From: Sciurus carolinensis
Taxonomy: Eukaryota; Chordata; Mammalia; Rodentia; Sciuridae
Reading direction: 5' to 3'
Length of the DNA: 64,000 bases
NCBI RefSeq assembly: GCF_902686445.1
Contig: NC_062216.1
Location: 9,135,084 to 9,199,083 of the forward strand
The notes under the pieces are model-generated. The model did no database searches. It worked only from the letters and a program-made list of their open reading frames with translations, and was not told the DNA's origin. Shown in pieces: positions 20,330 through 31,402 of this stretch. Each line of letters starts with the position of its first letter. Within the stretch, counting starts at the first letter, position 1. The position numbers and the translations under genes were made by a program.

Positions 20330-20525
20330 AACGCCATGCCTGAGCCCAGGCTGCCTGATCTGCCTCAGTGTGACTGATTAGCTGTGTAAACTTGGGCAAC
20401 TTACTTACCCTTTCTGGGCTTTGGTTTCCTCTTTGGTAGGAATAACAATAATGCTTATTATAGGGTTTTAGTGAGAAATACATAAATGATACAAATGCAA
20501 AGTGCCTCATGTGAAAGTTAGCACA
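20330..20525 (+). mobile_element. MIR SINE, sense
   Basis: The MIR core 'gctgtgtaaacttgggcaac' and the following 'tttctgggctttggtttcc', 'taataatg'-like 3' half are clear. Confidence 0.85.
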
Positions 20526-21156
20526 TGGGAAAAGCTGTCTTTTTGCTATTGTTTGCAAAAAGAGAAAAAGGTATTGTTTGCTGTTGTTTTAATTAAGTGG
20601 ATGGCAGTGACCAAATTCTTAGCATAAATGAAATCAAAGAAAAGCTTTCAATCAGCCAAAAAAAATTTTTTTTTTAATTTACTCTCTCTAGTTTTCTCTT
20701 CACAAACCAAGATTCCTCTGGCCCATGAACCGGCAGCCCTAGGCTTTGGTAGGACTCTAACACAGGCTTTGCATTGTGATGATGCACAGCTTGAGCGCCT
20801 GCTGTGTGCTGCCCTCTGCTGTTCAAACACAGCCCAGTGGCTACAGGAGAATAAGTGGACTCTAATAAAACAAGAAAATGAGGGACAACAAACCCAGTGT
20901 TGGAGTGGCTTCCAAGGGATTGAAAGACGGACAGGGCGTGTGCAAGGGGCACCTCTGGGTCTGATGCTGTGGATTCCGACTGTTATGAGACCATCGGGCA
21001 AAAGGAGGCACAAAATAAGTCCCACAGAAGGAAGGGGATGCTAGGGCGAGTCGATGGCAGAACCGCGGTTGGGGGCTACAGTCAACCTGCATGTGCATTT
21101 AAAAAGATTCGATCCCACCATCCAAAAAAATGTTGACAAAAACTAAATGCATACAG
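20526..21156. other. Unique intergenic DNA with a CTCF-like motif
   Basis: No gene is seen. Frames of 90-140 codons at 20628-21044 overlap on both strands and look like chance. The CTCF-like motif is listed at 20809. Confidence 0.5.
20809..20822 (-). promoter_or_regulatory. CTCF-like motif, reverse orientation
   Basis: On the reverse strand ACAGCAGAGGGCAG fits the CTCF core with one mismatch at the first base. Confidence 0.5.
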
Positions 21157-21332
21157 CCAGGCAGGGTGGTGGATGCCTTTAATCCCAGTTACTCAGGAGG
21201 CAGAGGCAGGAGGATCAAAATTAAAGGCCAGCCTGGGCAACTTAGCGAGACTCTGTTTTAAAAAATGAAAAGATCTGGGGGTGTAGCTCAGTGGTTAGAA
21301 CCCTTGGGTTCTGTTCCTAGTGCCACAAAAAC
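21157..21332 (+). mobile_element. B1-ID dimeric SINE, sense
   Basis: The B1 half ('aatcccagttactcagg', 'cctgggcaacttagc') joins an ID half with 'gtgtagctcagtggttag'. Confidence 0.9.
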
Positions 21333-21530
21333 CATATGTGTGTATGTGTGTGTCCTACAAAAAAGTACAAAATAAGAGTTTTCTCTCTGCCAAGCTCTTT
21401 CTGGTTTAATCTTTCTAGAAAATGGGGGCCAGTTTACTTACATGTATTACTTTTTGTATTTGTATAAAACATTATATACATGGTTCTATACTGCCTTAGA
21501 AAGAGTTTTATTTTTGTTGTTTATTTTGTG
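21333..21530. other. Short unassigned stretch
   Basis: A small (GT)n run follows the SINE. Nothing else is recognised. Confidence 0.5.
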
Positions 21531-21662
21531 CCTTTTTTTTTTTTTTTTTTTTTTTGAGACTAGGGATTACTAAGCTGCCCAGGCTGGACTCGAGCTTGTG
21601 ATTCTCCTGCCTCAGCTTCCTGAGTACCTGAGATTACAGGCGTGCACCACCACACCTGAGTC
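21531..21662 (-). mobile_element. B1 SINE monomer, antisense
   Basis: After a T-run, 'gcccaggctggactcgagc', 'tcctgcctcagcttcctg' and 'gattacaggcgtgcaccac' give a B1 body without an ID half. Confidence 0.9.
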
Positions 21663-22422
21663 TTTTGTTTTTAACCCAGAAGAGGAAAGAAGGTAAGGAA
21701 TAAAAGTTGAACCATCAGCATCAGGCCAGGGCAGGGTTCCATGAACACATAATCCACTCATGATGATTCTACTAACTTTAATTTTAACCTAAATTTCCCC
21801 TGCGAATGTCCCTAGAGCAATTAAGTGTCAGCACTAATAGCTGAAGGTGGCTCAGATGAGGATGAGCAGCAACTTCAAATTTCCCATGAACACATTAGAC
21901 ACGAAGGCAAAAGCCACCACCTCAGGCCTCACATCCATTACACCGTGAGGACAAAAAGACAACTGGCTTAATGTGTCTAAATGGGCCATTGGCTGTCCTC
22001 CCCACCCCACAACTGCGTGAGGGAGGGAGGGTGTTCTGAACACTCCAATCACATCTGCATTGCCAGCGTTTCCAGATGGAAAGTGTCAAGCGTGCCTTGG
22101 GACTCTCCTCCAACCGTCCCTGGAAGATGCAGCGCATCTTTCAGCCAGGACTTCCACCTGCTCCTCGGGGGCTCCTGACTTCACAAAGTAGCTTTGCTGC
22201 CATCAAAGCTGTGGGAACAGTGCTGCTTCTGAAAGGATCCTCTAGAAGATACAGTTAAAGTGACCGGGCATCTTCGAGTTCTTTCCCTGGACCCAGCCCC
22301 TAGAGGGGAATGCATTCAGTATACAGTGCAGACTTGTTTTTCATGACTCCCATGACCTTGACTTTCAGGAGAAGAAATTCTTCTCAAAATCAAAATTCTA
22401 TTTTTCTTTCTCCTTCTTCCTT
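21663..22422. other. Unique intergenic DNA
   Basis: Non-repetitive sequence with no recognised gene. Confidence 0.5.
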
Positions 22423-22650
22423 TTTTTTTTTTTTTTTTTTTTTTTTTTGTGCAGTCCTGTGAATTGAATCCAGGGCCTCACACTTGCAAGGCATGTGCTC
22501 CACCATCAAGCTACAACCCCAGCCCTTTCTATTTTATTTTTAAATTTTGAGACAGGGTCTTGCTAAAATTGCCTAGGCTGACCACAAACTTGGAATCCTC
22601 CTGCATCTGCCTGGAATAGCTGGGATTACAGGGATACCTGACCCTTGGAA
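22423..22650 (-). mobile_element. B1-ID dimeric SINE, antisense
   Basis: The ID half comes first on the + strand ('gaattgaatccagggcc', 'ccatcaagctacaacc'), then the B1 half ('gagacagggtcttgc', 'tgggattacaggg'). Confidence 0.88.
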
Positions 22651-22674
22651 ATTCAGGGACATGTCTGTCTATGG

Positions 22675-22688
22675 CCACAAGAGGGCGC
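22675..22688 (+). promoter_or_regulatory. CTCF-like motif
   Basis: CCACAAGAGGGCGC, preceded by GG, is close to the CTCF consensus (one mismatch, A at the Y position). It has the same orientation as the motif at 18645. Confidence 0.62.
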
Positions 22689-22754
22689 TTGCTGTGCACC
22701 AAACAAGAAAGGCTATCTCCAAAATGCTCAAACCAAAAACCCAACAGGACCACA

Positions 22755-23037
22755 CACTGGAAGAACCCGAGGGAAACAGTGCTACATGAAATAAACTGGC
22801 AAAAATGATAAATTCTGTTTGAGTCCACTCATGCTGGGTACGTAGAGGAGTCAGATTCACAGAGACAGACATCTGAACAGAGGTTGCCAGGAGCTGGTGA
22901 GGAGGGGTTGAGGGTTAGTGTTTAATGGGCCCCAGGTTTCAGTTTCACAAGCTGAAAAAGTCCTGTGGATGGGTGGTGGGGACAGTCACACAGCAGTGTG
23001 AATGTGCTTAATGCCACTACTTAAAAATGGCAAGGAT
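22755..23037 (+). mobile_element. Old L1M 3' UTR, sense
   Basis: 'gaggttgccaggagctgg', 'tttcagtttcacaagctg', 'gaatgtgcttaatgccac' and 'acttaaaaatggcaagg' are the ordered blocks of a common L1M 3' UTR. A B1-ID SINE abuts its end. Confidence 0.8.
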
Positions 23038-23247
23038 GGCCAGGCACAGTGGCGCACACCTGTAATCCCAGCGGCTTGGGAGGCTGAGGCAGGAGGATCA
23101 CAAGTTCAAAGCCAGCCTCGGCAAAAGTGAGGTGCTAAGCAACTCAGGGAGACCCTATCTCTAAATAAAATACAAAATAGGGCTGGGGGTGTGGCTGAGT
23201 GGTTAAGCGCCTCTGGGTTCAATTCCTGGAATAATAATAATAATAAT
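23038..23247 (+). mobile_element. B1-ID dimeric SINE, sense, well preserved
   Basis: The full B1 half ('cacacctgtaatcccagc', 'gtgctaagcaactcagg', 'ctctaaataaaatac') joins an ID half. The A-tail has become a (TAA)n run at 23229-23248. Confidence 0.95.
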
Positions 23248-24480
23248 AACCACCATGGTGATTATTTCTCCCTTTTCCTCCACACCTAACCTCAAGGTTA
23301 AGGCCTATTCTCTCTACTTTCGGGGTAGATGCTGAGCATGACCTCCTGGCCCTGTTGCCTTGTGGCCCTGCCCCATTTCCCTGTTCCCAGCTTCCACCCT
23401 CGGCCTCCCGGCCCTGCACACCAGAATGGCTTCCCTTCCCAGCTCTGCACCCACACTGGCCTCTGCTGTTCCGGGAACACCCCAGTACGCTTCCCCCAGC
23501 CTTCGAGACTCTGTCCAGGTGCCCTGCCTCCCCACACTCTGAGGCCACCTCCTGCACTCGGCCTTTCCTGGCCACCCACCCTGGACTCTCCCTGCACCCT
23601 GCTTCGCGCTTCCTCGCGCCCGCTGTTCTCTGCAACGTGTTCTTGACACGTGTCCTTGGCCCTAAGCTCAGCTCCAAGGGAGAGCTCATGGCCCTCACCC
23701 AGGACTTACCCTGTGCCTGCCCAGGGCGGGGCCCCTTCCTGGCTTTCACTGTGAGGACTTGGCTTCCAATAAACTGCCCAGGCCACCCTCCTGGGAGTGA
23801 GTGAGGTGACCAAGATTTCATCTCCTGCTAACAGTCCATCTGAGGCCCGTCCTGCCCTAAGTGCAGGCTGTACGCGGACATGAGACCCTGACGGAGGTCC
23901 CACGGGTTTCTACCCAGAGGTCACCACTCTGCAGGAGGGCCTCTTCCAGCACTCTCAAATGGCAATCCACATTTCCTCTGAAAACATTTGCACTGAAGTT
24001 CCAGTGACCACCGAGTGTGCTGGATTGTGGACTGGGGGTTCTCTTCCCCTCATCCCCTGCAAAACTCAATTTCCTTTCCTTCTAATTTTAAAAGCCCATG
24101 AGACAGAGAACTGGAGAGAAAATAGTCTGAGCCCTCTGAGGGATGTTGAAAATACCCCCAGAATCATTTCAGGCCACAGAGGTGTCCTGCGTGAGTGGCT
24201 TCAAAGGGCGAGGGTGGTCAGAACCTCCAGGCGAGTGGCCGCTGGCGGAGGGCTCAGCGAGGTCCTGCCTCTGGAGCCAGGGGAGGTGCAGGATGCTGGT
24301 CCAGGAAGAGGCCACACCAAGCCTTGGATCAGTGGGAAGAAGGGGCACGCTGGAGACCCCAAGGAAGCAAGGAGCCTGCCCTGCGAGCCTCTGCCAACAG
24401 CCTGGGGCCATGTGCTCCTTGCAAGTGGGACTAAGTGACCAGCTGGGCAGCACTCACCCATTTAGGAAGAGAGACTGAAG
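23248..24480. other. Unique GC-rich intergenic DNA
   Basis: This 1.2-kb stretch has no recognised repeat. Open frames of up to 200 codons overlap on both strands, as expected in stop-poor GC-rich DNA. None shows a known domain, so I call no gene. Confidence 0.5.
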
Positions 24481-24491
24481 GAGAACAGTCC

Positions 24492-24574
24492 AGCTCAGTT
24501 GGCAGAGTGCTTGCCTGGCAAGCACGAGTCCCTGGGTTCAATCCCCAGCACCACATTAAAAAAAAAAAAAAAGG
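24492..24574 (+). mobile_element. ID SINE, sense, 5'-truncated
   Basis: 'agctcagttggcagagtgc' through 'gggttcaatccccagcacc' and an A-tail. The duplication gagaacag(t/c)cc is at 24481-24491 and 24575-24585. Confidence 0.92.
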
Positions 24575-24585
24575 GAGAACAGCCC

Positions 24586-25062
24586 ATCCTTACGAGGTGA
24601 CCTTAGGGATCATTCCCAACGGACCATGATTGCTGGACTGGGACAAGGTAAGAGTCAGGTGAGACTGCAGGAAGAGAATGTCTGGCGTGAGCCTGCCTTC
24701 CACGGCCTGACACCCTGCAAGGAGCTACCGTTTTCTTCCTTGAACCCTCGCACTGACCTCCTGGGTGGCCTCGTTGTCTCCACTGGGCAGGTGAAGAAGC
24801 CGAGGCTCAGCTTCAGGGAGGCCCACGCCAGTCAGCCAGCCGGCCAGGGCCGCAAGCAGCACAAACCAGATTCCTATGATCCTGAGAACAGTCCAACCTT
24901 CCAAACTCGGGGGGAAAATTGTGGGACACCTTGGGGTTATAGTTCTTAGCCTTATTTTGAGTCACAGGTCTCTGTGAGGGCAGAAGTTTCTAACCTACGG
25001 AACCGCAAACCTCCCAAAACCATCTGCAAATGTTACTTGTATGCATTTTTCTCATCTTCTTG
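24586..25062. other. Intergenic DNA, MIR-like piece
   Basis: 24745-24870 resembles antisense MIR ('gtctccactgggcaggtg', 'aagaagccgaggctcagc') but is diverged. The rest is unassigned. Confidence 0.4.
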
Positions 25063-25290
25063 TTATTTTATTTATTTATTTATTTATTTTGGTACTGGGG
25101 ATTGAACCCAGGGGTGCTTAACCACTGAGCCACACCCCCAGGCCTTTCTATTTTATTTTGACAGGGTCTCGCTGGCCCCAAACCCACGAAGCAGGGCTGT
25201 TGCGGAGGCCGGCCTTGAACCTGGGATCCTCCTGCCTCAGCCTCCCTTGTTGCTGGAATTAACAGCCACGGGCCACTGTACCCGGTTACA
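25063..25290 (-). mobile_element. B1-ID dimeric SINE, antisense
   Basis: A TTTA-rich tail, ID half ('gggattgaacccaggggtg', 'taaccactgagccacaccc') and diverged B1 half ('ctgcctcagcctccc'). Confidence 0.88.
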
Positions 25291-25441
25291 TGTGCATTCT
25301 TCTGCAGAGAAGATCAGAGCTTTTCATTAATTACCTAAGGTCTCTGCCCCCCAAAAAGACTTTAACTGCAGTTCTAGGAGGTCCCTGAACCCCTGTGGTG
25401 GAAGGAGAAAGGGAACCAAACCTCTCAAGTAAAAAGGTTTC

Positions 25442-25530
25442 AGGCTAGGGGTGTGGCTCCGTGGTTGAGCACCTACCCAGCACGTTGAGGCCCTGGGGTC
25501 CGTCCCAGCACTGAGGGGGAGAAAAAGGAA
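25442..25530 (+). mobile_element. ID SINE, sense
   Basis: 'ggctaggggtgtggctccg' to 'gtccgtcccagcactg'. The B box is changed, and the A-tail is interrupted by G. Confidence 0.8.
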
Positions 25531-26472
25531 AAGAGAAAGGGTTTGACTCTGCAGAGTGAAGTGAGAAGCATGTGTCGGGGGGTTGATGAGGCTGTGTCCA
25601 TCCACAGGCCCGCTGACGTCTGCGGGCACTCAGCATCTGTGAGGACACTTTCTGCGTCCTGGGAGTTTCTCTCGTGTGAGTCCACCACCTTCTCCCAGTG
25701 TCACATGACAAGTGACCCAGCATCTGCCCATCAGATGTCTGTGCTGGACCAGGCTCAGGTGGTGCTGGTCCAAGAAGAGGGCAGGGGAACTTGCTTTGCC
25801 AGGGGCTGGGGGAGCAAGGACATTGACAAGACAGCAAGAGCACTGCTTCGTGGGTTTGGGGCCAGCTGTGCAGCAATACCACCTGCGGAGCCCAGTGCAT
25901 GGGGACCACGGCAGTGGGTCCTCATCAGATCAGCTTGCAGCATAGTTCGCACAGAGTCCTGGGGGCTGGGCCTGGAGCTAGGTCCCCAGCCCTGCCAAGG
26001 AAGCGACCCAGCACCCTTGGGAGTCTCCCTTCATCAGCCCAGGCCGGTGTCGACCGCTTGCAGTTGGAACCACAAATGACATCCTCACACGTGTTGAGTG
26101 TGGGGAGGAAATTACAATCACAGGAAGTAGGAGCCAGGGTCCCGTGAAGGAGCCACGCGTGTGTCCCCTCGAGAGGGTCGGAAAGCAGCTTGGCAGAACT
26201 GAGGAGTGAGCCAAGCCTACAGACTAGAGAGCAGAAAGCACAGGCAGTGAGGCAATTCATGTTTAATGAATGATTTGAAGGAAAAAAGATAGTTTAAAAG
26301 TTGAATAATAAGTGGAATACAGAAATCGTTCTGTGAATAGTTTAGAAACCATCAGTAGGAAAATAATGAAATTTTATATTTCTAATAGCTATTTTTGTTG
26401 GTTAATGCATAATTTCAGGTAAAAACATGTAGGGTCCTGCAAACAAACAAACAAACAAAAAAACCCAGGGAG
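25531..26472. other. Unique intergenic DNA
   Basis: No gene is recognised. Overlapping frames of 110-178 codons on both strands carry no known motif. The last 200 bp are AT-rich with an (AAAC)n run at 26438-26460. Confidence 0.5.
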
Positions 26473-26550
26473 GGCTGAGGAGATGGCTCAGTAACAAACA
26501 AAGCACTTGCCTAGCATGTTACTGGGGTTTGATCCCCAACCCTGGAAAAA
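26473..26550 (+). mobile_element. ID SINE, sense, diverged
   Basis: 'gggctgaggagatggctcag' to 'ggtttgatccccaacc', with a 'taacaaacaaa' change after the A box. Confidence 0.8.
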
Positions 26551-26656
26551 ACATCCCTTAAGGCCACTTGAAATGGACAAACCACTAAAATCTCTCATCT
26601 GAGTAGTGGCTGTATGCTTTTCAAAGTACCTCTACCTGTATCAGTCATCTGATTTT

Positions 26657-26832
26657 TTTTTTTTTTTTTTCCATACCAGGGATTGAACTCAGGGGCACTC
26701 AACCACTGAGCCACATCCTCAGCCCTATTTTGTATTTGATTTAGAGACAGGGTCTCACCAAGTTGCTTAGCACCTCACTTTTGCTGAGGCTGGCTTTGAA
26801 CCCGTGATCCTCCTGTCTCAGCCTCCAGTATC
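26657..26832 (-). mobile_element. B1-ID dimeric SINE, antisense, 3' B1 truncated
   Basis: The ID half ('gggattgaactcaggggc') and part of the B1 half lie between copies of catctgatttt (26646-26656, 26833-26843). The 5' end of the B1 was lost at insertion. Confidence 0.92.
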
Positions 26833-26952
26833 CATCTGATTTTAACAACAGCCTCTGGCCTGAAGTAGGTTAGAAACACCAAAATGGCCACTGAAAGTAG
26901 AGAGGCCAGCAGTGATAAAGGGGAACTGTTTTGTGACTTAGCATTGTATTTT

Positions 26953-26955
26953 ATT

Positions 26956-26986
<31 letters not shown>

Positions 26987-27060
26987 TGGTACTGGGGATT
27001 AAACCCAGGGCCTTTTGCTTACAAGGCAAGCACTCTGCCAACTGAACTATATCCCCACCT
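26953..27060 (-). mobile_element. ID SINE, antisense, with target-site duplication
   Basis: A (TTTA)n tail and an ID body ('ggggattaaacccagggcc'). The 16-bp duplication at 26937-26952 and 27061-27076 has one mismatch. Confidence 0.92.
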
Positions 27061-27264
27061 CTTAGAATTGTATTTTGGTCACAGTGAAACAAAAAGGAAA
27101 CAAGACAGGGCATATCTTTTAAAATTCCCACCCAGGTAGGAATAAAAAATCAGGAGAGGCAACTTGCGAAAAGGGCACCTTGAATGATTGGAAAAATCTC
27201 AGAATGGATAATTTCCTTAGAGGAAGGAGAATAAATGATAGATATATTCCATTTTTAAATCACA

Positions 27265-27440
27265 AAGAAGGCCTGCTGGCATAAGTCTGTAATCCCAGTG
27301 ACCCACAAGGCTGAGGCAGGAGGATTGCAAGTTCAAGGTCAGACTGGGCAACTTATTGAGACCCAGTCTCAAAAAGAGCTGGAGATGTAGCTCAGTGGTA
27401 GAGCGCCTCTGGGTTCCCTCCCCAGTACTGGCAACACACA
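27265..27440 (+). mobile_element. B1-ID dimeric SINE, sense
   Basis: 'tctgtaatcccagtgac' and 'agttcaaggtcagactggg' (B1), then 'gagatgtagctcagtggtag' (ID). Confidence 0.9.
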
Positions 27441-27526
27441 CCCTGAAAACATAATCCTTGATAAGTAACTAAGGACACGAAGAGAAACATAATTTAAATG
27501 ACCACATGAGAAGTGAGACGGGAACC

Positions 27527-27770
27527 TATCTTTGTCTGTTTTTTGATGCTATAACAGATTACCTGAGGCTGGGTGATTTATAAAGAACAGGTCTATTTCT
27601 CACAGTTCTGGAGTGTTGGGAAGTCCTAAGACTGAGAGGCCCAGATATTGCGAGTGCTGAAGTCACCCCATAATGGGGATCCTGTGACAACTAACCCTTC
27701 CCACCCATGAGGGCATTAACCCATTTGTGAGGACTCTGCCTCATCAGGCTTAAAGATGCCTCTGAACACC
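27527..27770 (-). mobile_element. MaLR LTR fragment, antisense
   Basis: 'gatgctataacagattacc', 'gaggctgggtgatttataa' and 'gagggcattaacccatttg' are the reverse strand of the 3' part of an MST/MLT1-type LTR. Confidence 0.75.
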
Positions 27771-28554
27771 ATTGCACTGGGGATTGTTTCCAACACAGGA
27801 GCTTGGGGGACACAGTCACACCACGGGGGAACAAAACCAAATTGGGATGCTACAGGCACATGTGTGGAATGCACAGCCAGCTGCGGGTCTGAGGCGCAGC
27901 TTGGGTGCTCCTCTTTGTGGTCCAGAGAGTGGCTCACAGACCATGGCTGAGGATGAGCTGGGGTCACAGACTGACCATCCCCACTGGGCACCCGTGACAT
28001 GCTGGCTCCCCCTCAGCCAGATGTGGACAGGAATTGGCTGGGGAATGAAGCCTGGGCCCCCCTGGGAAGGCCGGGCTGTCTCTAAGTCATGCTGGCTTTT
28101 CAGGGCCTCAAGGATTTTGTCCCCTGTGCCAGCCAGAAGAAGAAACCTCAGTTATGGTCAAAGTCACACAAGAAGGGTGAAGTTTTCTGCCCTCTTCCTG
28201 TGCTCTATGGCTTCCCTTTCTTGTGGAAATGTGGTTCTTTATTATAAAACACATAGTTCAAATTATGCCATGAAATGAAGCTAATATCAGCCAGGAAATG
28301 GCTTATTTCTTATAAAGCCCGAGTCTACCTTGATCTCAGAGCTCGGCAGCACTGGAGGGGAAAGATCAGGGGAGCTCAGGGCGGCAGAGACTGGTGAAGA
28401 GGAAGCAGAAGGTTCCTGCCACACTGCATGGCTGCCTCTCCAGGCCTGAAAGCAGGCGTGACAGGAGGTACAGAACCGTTTCAGCCGGTCCCCTGGACTC
28501 GGCTTGTCTGCGATCTGCTGATAACAGGAGCTCCTCTCCTAGCAGATCTGGCCC
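27771..28554. other. Unique intergenic DNA
   Basis: Non-repetitive. A 168-codon frame at 27772-28278 has no recognisable domain and is not called as a gene. Confidence 0.45.
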
Positions 28555-28935
28555 CTGTCCTTCAGACACTGAGGGCTTCATGGAGGAGGCTATGTCCCCA
28601 GAATGGCCAGGTGAGAGTTGGTGGGGCCTAGTGGAAGGTGACCAGCTCACTGGGGACATTGCCCTGGGAAGGGATTAATGCTGGTCTCAAGGAGTGGGTC
28701 AGTTCTCCTGAGAGTGAGTTGTGGTACAAGATGGAGCCTGGCCCAAGTGGCTCTGTGGCTTCCAGTCTCCGTGTGTCATCTCTCCCTCTTACATGTCTGC
28801 CATGATGTCATCCGCCATATTGGACACAACCAAGGAGACCACACGGTCTTGAATTCTCAGCCTCCACAACTGTGAGCTAAATAAACTTCTTTATAAAATA
28901 CCCAGCCTCAGGTATTTTGTTAAAACAAAGGAAAA
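28555..28935 (+). mobile_element. MaLR LTR, sense, 3' part
   Basis: 'ttgaattctcagcctcc', 'cacaactgtgagctaaat' and 'cctcaggtattttgttaaaac' identify the 3' end. The left edge is unclear. Confidence 0.75.
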
Positions 28936-29264
28936 CAAGGACCTATATAAACATTTTCTTTTATGTTCTCCTTGCTCTTGTGATTGGCCCCATATGAGCA
29001 AAGATTTGCCCACCTGGCTTATCAGAACTAGCCTCTCCTGCTGGCCCTGAACGCCCCCCCCCAAGTCCTCTTCAGTCTGCCTTCCTGTGTCCACTGTCTC
29101 TGGCCACCCCAAGTGGCCACTATCCAGCCCTGGTGAGGGGCGTTTCATTTTGAACCCAGGACCTCCACTCAGTTTGTAACCTTGGTGGAAATAGCTTGCT
29201 TTCCAGAAGGAAATAGAGCTTCTTACGTCCAGTGGTAAAGATTGGGGGAAATCAAACAGATAAG
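28936..29264. other. Unique intergenic DNA
   Basis: Nothing recognised. Confidence 0.5.
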
Positions 29265-29274
29265 AGTTTAGAGA

Positions 29275-29366
29275 GGGCTGGGGAGATAGCTCAGTTGGTA
29301 GAGTGCTTGCCTCGCAAACATAAGGCCCTGGGTTCAATCCCCAGCACCGAGGAAAAAAAAAAAAAA
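29275..29366 (+). mobile_element. ID SINE, sense, with target-site duplication
   Basis: Intact 'gagatagctcagttggtag' A box and 'gggttcaatccccagcacc' B-box end. agtttagaga is duplicated at 29265-29274 and 29367-29376. Confidence 0.95.
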
Positions 29367-29376
29367 AGTTTAGAGA

Positions 29377-29789
29377 AAAGATGAAGAAGCTACATAGAGA
29401 GGAAAGCATGACTCCCCCACCTTAGGAGGGGAAGGATCATAACACCATGTCAGGGTGCCTCTGACCTGGAGAGAATGGTGACAGATGCCACAGCATGAGT
29501 CACCAAGGCTTCAGGTGGAGGGCGAGTTACACAAGGGCTCAAGAAGAAAGAAGTGGGAGGGGGAAGAATATCGGTCTGGAAAGGGAAGATTTACGATGAC
29601 AGCAGGGCTTGGCGTAGGAACAGGGTATTAGGACATTTTCCTTTGCTCCCTTCAGGTGAAATGGGACGCTGGATGAAATGTTCCAGGTGAGACTCAGCCG
29701 GCAGCGTCTAAGGATGGCAGGATGTGTCACAGAGGCCTGTGAGTTACTCTAGGCATGCAGGAGACTTAGTTTTTATTCCTTATTAATAC
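29377..29789. other. Unique intergenic DNA
   Basis: Nothing recognised. Confidence 0.5.
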
Positions 29790-29998
29790 TTTTTTTCTGG
29801 TACCAGTGATTGAACCCAGGGGCACTGAACCACTGAGCCACGCCCCCAGCCCTTTTTATTTTTATTTATTATCTTTGAGACAGGGTCTCACTAAATTTTT
29901 TAAGGCCTCACTAAGTTGCTGAGGCTGGCTTTGAACTATGAGCCTCCTGCTTTGGCCTACCCAAGGGGATTACAGGTGTGTGCCACTGCACCCGATTA
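29790..29998 (-). mobile_element. B1-ID dimeric SINE, antisense
   Basis: ID half 'gtgattgaacccaggggc' and B1 half 'gaggctggctttgaac', 'ggggattacaggtgtgtg'. Confidence 0.92.
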
Positions 29999-30007
29999 AT
30001 AGACTTT

Positions 30008-30097
30008 TTTTTTTTTTTTTTGCGGTACTGGGGATCAAACCCAGGGCCTTGTGCTTGCAAGGCAAGCACTCTATCGACTGAGCTATCTCCCCAGCCC
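30008..30097 (-). mobile_element. ID SINE, antisense
   Basis: It lies next to the B1-ID copy. tagacttt is duplicated at 30000-30007 and 30098-30105. Confidence 0.93.
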
Positions 30098-30105
30098 TAG
30101 ACTTT

Positions 30106-30486
30106 ATTTTTTAAAGTGATTTTAGGTTTACAGAAAAATCAAGCCACTATGTGCCTTAACTTTAACCCAGCCTTTCTAAAGATTGGTGTCTCCTCCGCAG
30201 ACCCAAAGATTTAAACAATGCTGACATTTGTCACTAAACTAAATGAGATTGTGCCTGCCAGCTGGCGCCTGGCTGGTGGTTGGTGCTCCCTAAGAGCAGG
30301 CTGCCACCTTTGCCTCGCTGAGAAAATCAGGTGACTTGCAGAATCTTTGAGACACTTCTATGTCCTGGTTTTCAGTTTGATCAAAGGAGCAACTAGAAAA
30401 TTGTTTATGATTGTAAACTGTAATTATAAGAAACACTTGAGTATCATTATAAAGGGCATCAGATGATTTGGGTTCTTTTTTGAACT
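30106..30486. other. AT-rich intergenic DNA
   Basis: 'aggtttacagaaaaatcaag' near 30124 resembles old LINE 3' sequence. Otherwise unassigned. Confidence 0.4.
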
Positions 30487-30765
30487 TTTATTTATTTATT
30501 TTTGTGATACTGGGGATTGAACTCAGGGCCTGTGCATGCTAGGTAAGTGCTCTATCATTGAACTAGATCCCCGGCACCCCCACCTCACCTTTGTTTTAAG
30601 ACAGGGCCCAAACTTGTGATCCTCCTGCCTCAGCCTCCCAAGTAGCTGGGATTCCAGGCAGGAACCACCACAACCATCTGCCTTAGCTGGACTGGGAATC
30701 AGAACCAGGATCTCAGGCTTGCTAGGGGAGTGCTCTGCCACTGAGCTACATCGCCAGCCCCCAAC
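30487..30765 (-). mobile_element. ID and B1 units in a row, antisense
   Basis: An ID half (30500-30580) and a B1 half (30600-30680) are followed by a second ID-like body (30690-30760, 'ccactgagctacatcgcc'). This suggests a dimer next to or inside another ID copy. Confidence 0.8.
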
Positions 30766-31039
30766 CGCTCTACTGAAAGATCTCTATGCAGGTGAAGGGC
30801 ACTCTTTCCTCCAAGGTCACCTCTTCCCTAGCTTCACTCTCCCAGGCAGGATCGTGCTTCTTTGTGTCCCCAAACACCATGAAGGCGCTTCTCACCCAGG
30901 ATTGTGGTTACTTCTTAAGAATGCCCGTCTCTCTCGGAGAGGAGAACTGCAGTCATCCAACTTTGTGTGCCTACGGTAATGCAGAGCCACATCATTGGGG
31001 AAGCCAGAGGCCATCAGCCAGGTGCTCATGAATGGGAGT
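30766..31039. other. Unique intergenic DNA
   Basis: Nothing recognised. Confidence 0.5.
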
Positions 31040-31190
31040 TTTGGGGTCAGAAGACCTGGATTCACATCTGACTCTGTTCTCTGCTCACCTGGGACCTTGG
31101 GCAAGTCCCCTCACCTCCCTCATTCTTAGAGATTGTCCAACTACAAAATGAGGGACTGAAACTGCTCCCCTCACAGGCTGTTTGCAAGAC
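31040..31190 (+). mobile_element. MIR SINE, sense
   Basis: 'agacctggattcacatctg', 'accttgggcaagtcccctc' and 'ctacaaaatgagggactg' follow the MIR core and 3' half. Confidence 0.85.
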
Positions 31191-31204
31191 TGAATAAGAC
31201 TGCC

Positions 31205-31402
31205 ACACGCTGGGTGCAGTGGCCCACATCTGTAGTCTCAATGACACAGGAGGCTGAGGCTGGAGGATCACAGGATGGAGGGCCCCTCAGCAACTTAGTG
31301 AAACCCTGTCTCACACTTCAAAAATAAAAATAAAAAGGACAGGGGATATAGCTCAGTGGTCAAGCAGCCCTGGGTTAAATCCTCGTTACAAAAAAACAAA
31401 AA
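31205..31402 (+). mobile_element. B1-ID dimeric SINE, sense, diverged
   Basis: 'gctgggtgcagtggcccac' (B1) and 'ggatatagctcagtggtc' (ID), then an A-rich tail. Confidence 0.88.

Noticed and set aside
20628..21044. 138-codon frame with opposing 125- and 92-codon frames
   Set aside because: Three overlapping frames of similar length on two strands, with no known motif, look like chance.
23219..24478. Frames up to 200 codons in the GC-rich unique block
   Set aside because: They overlap in several frames on both strands, and the longest runs into a SINE tail. No domain is visible.
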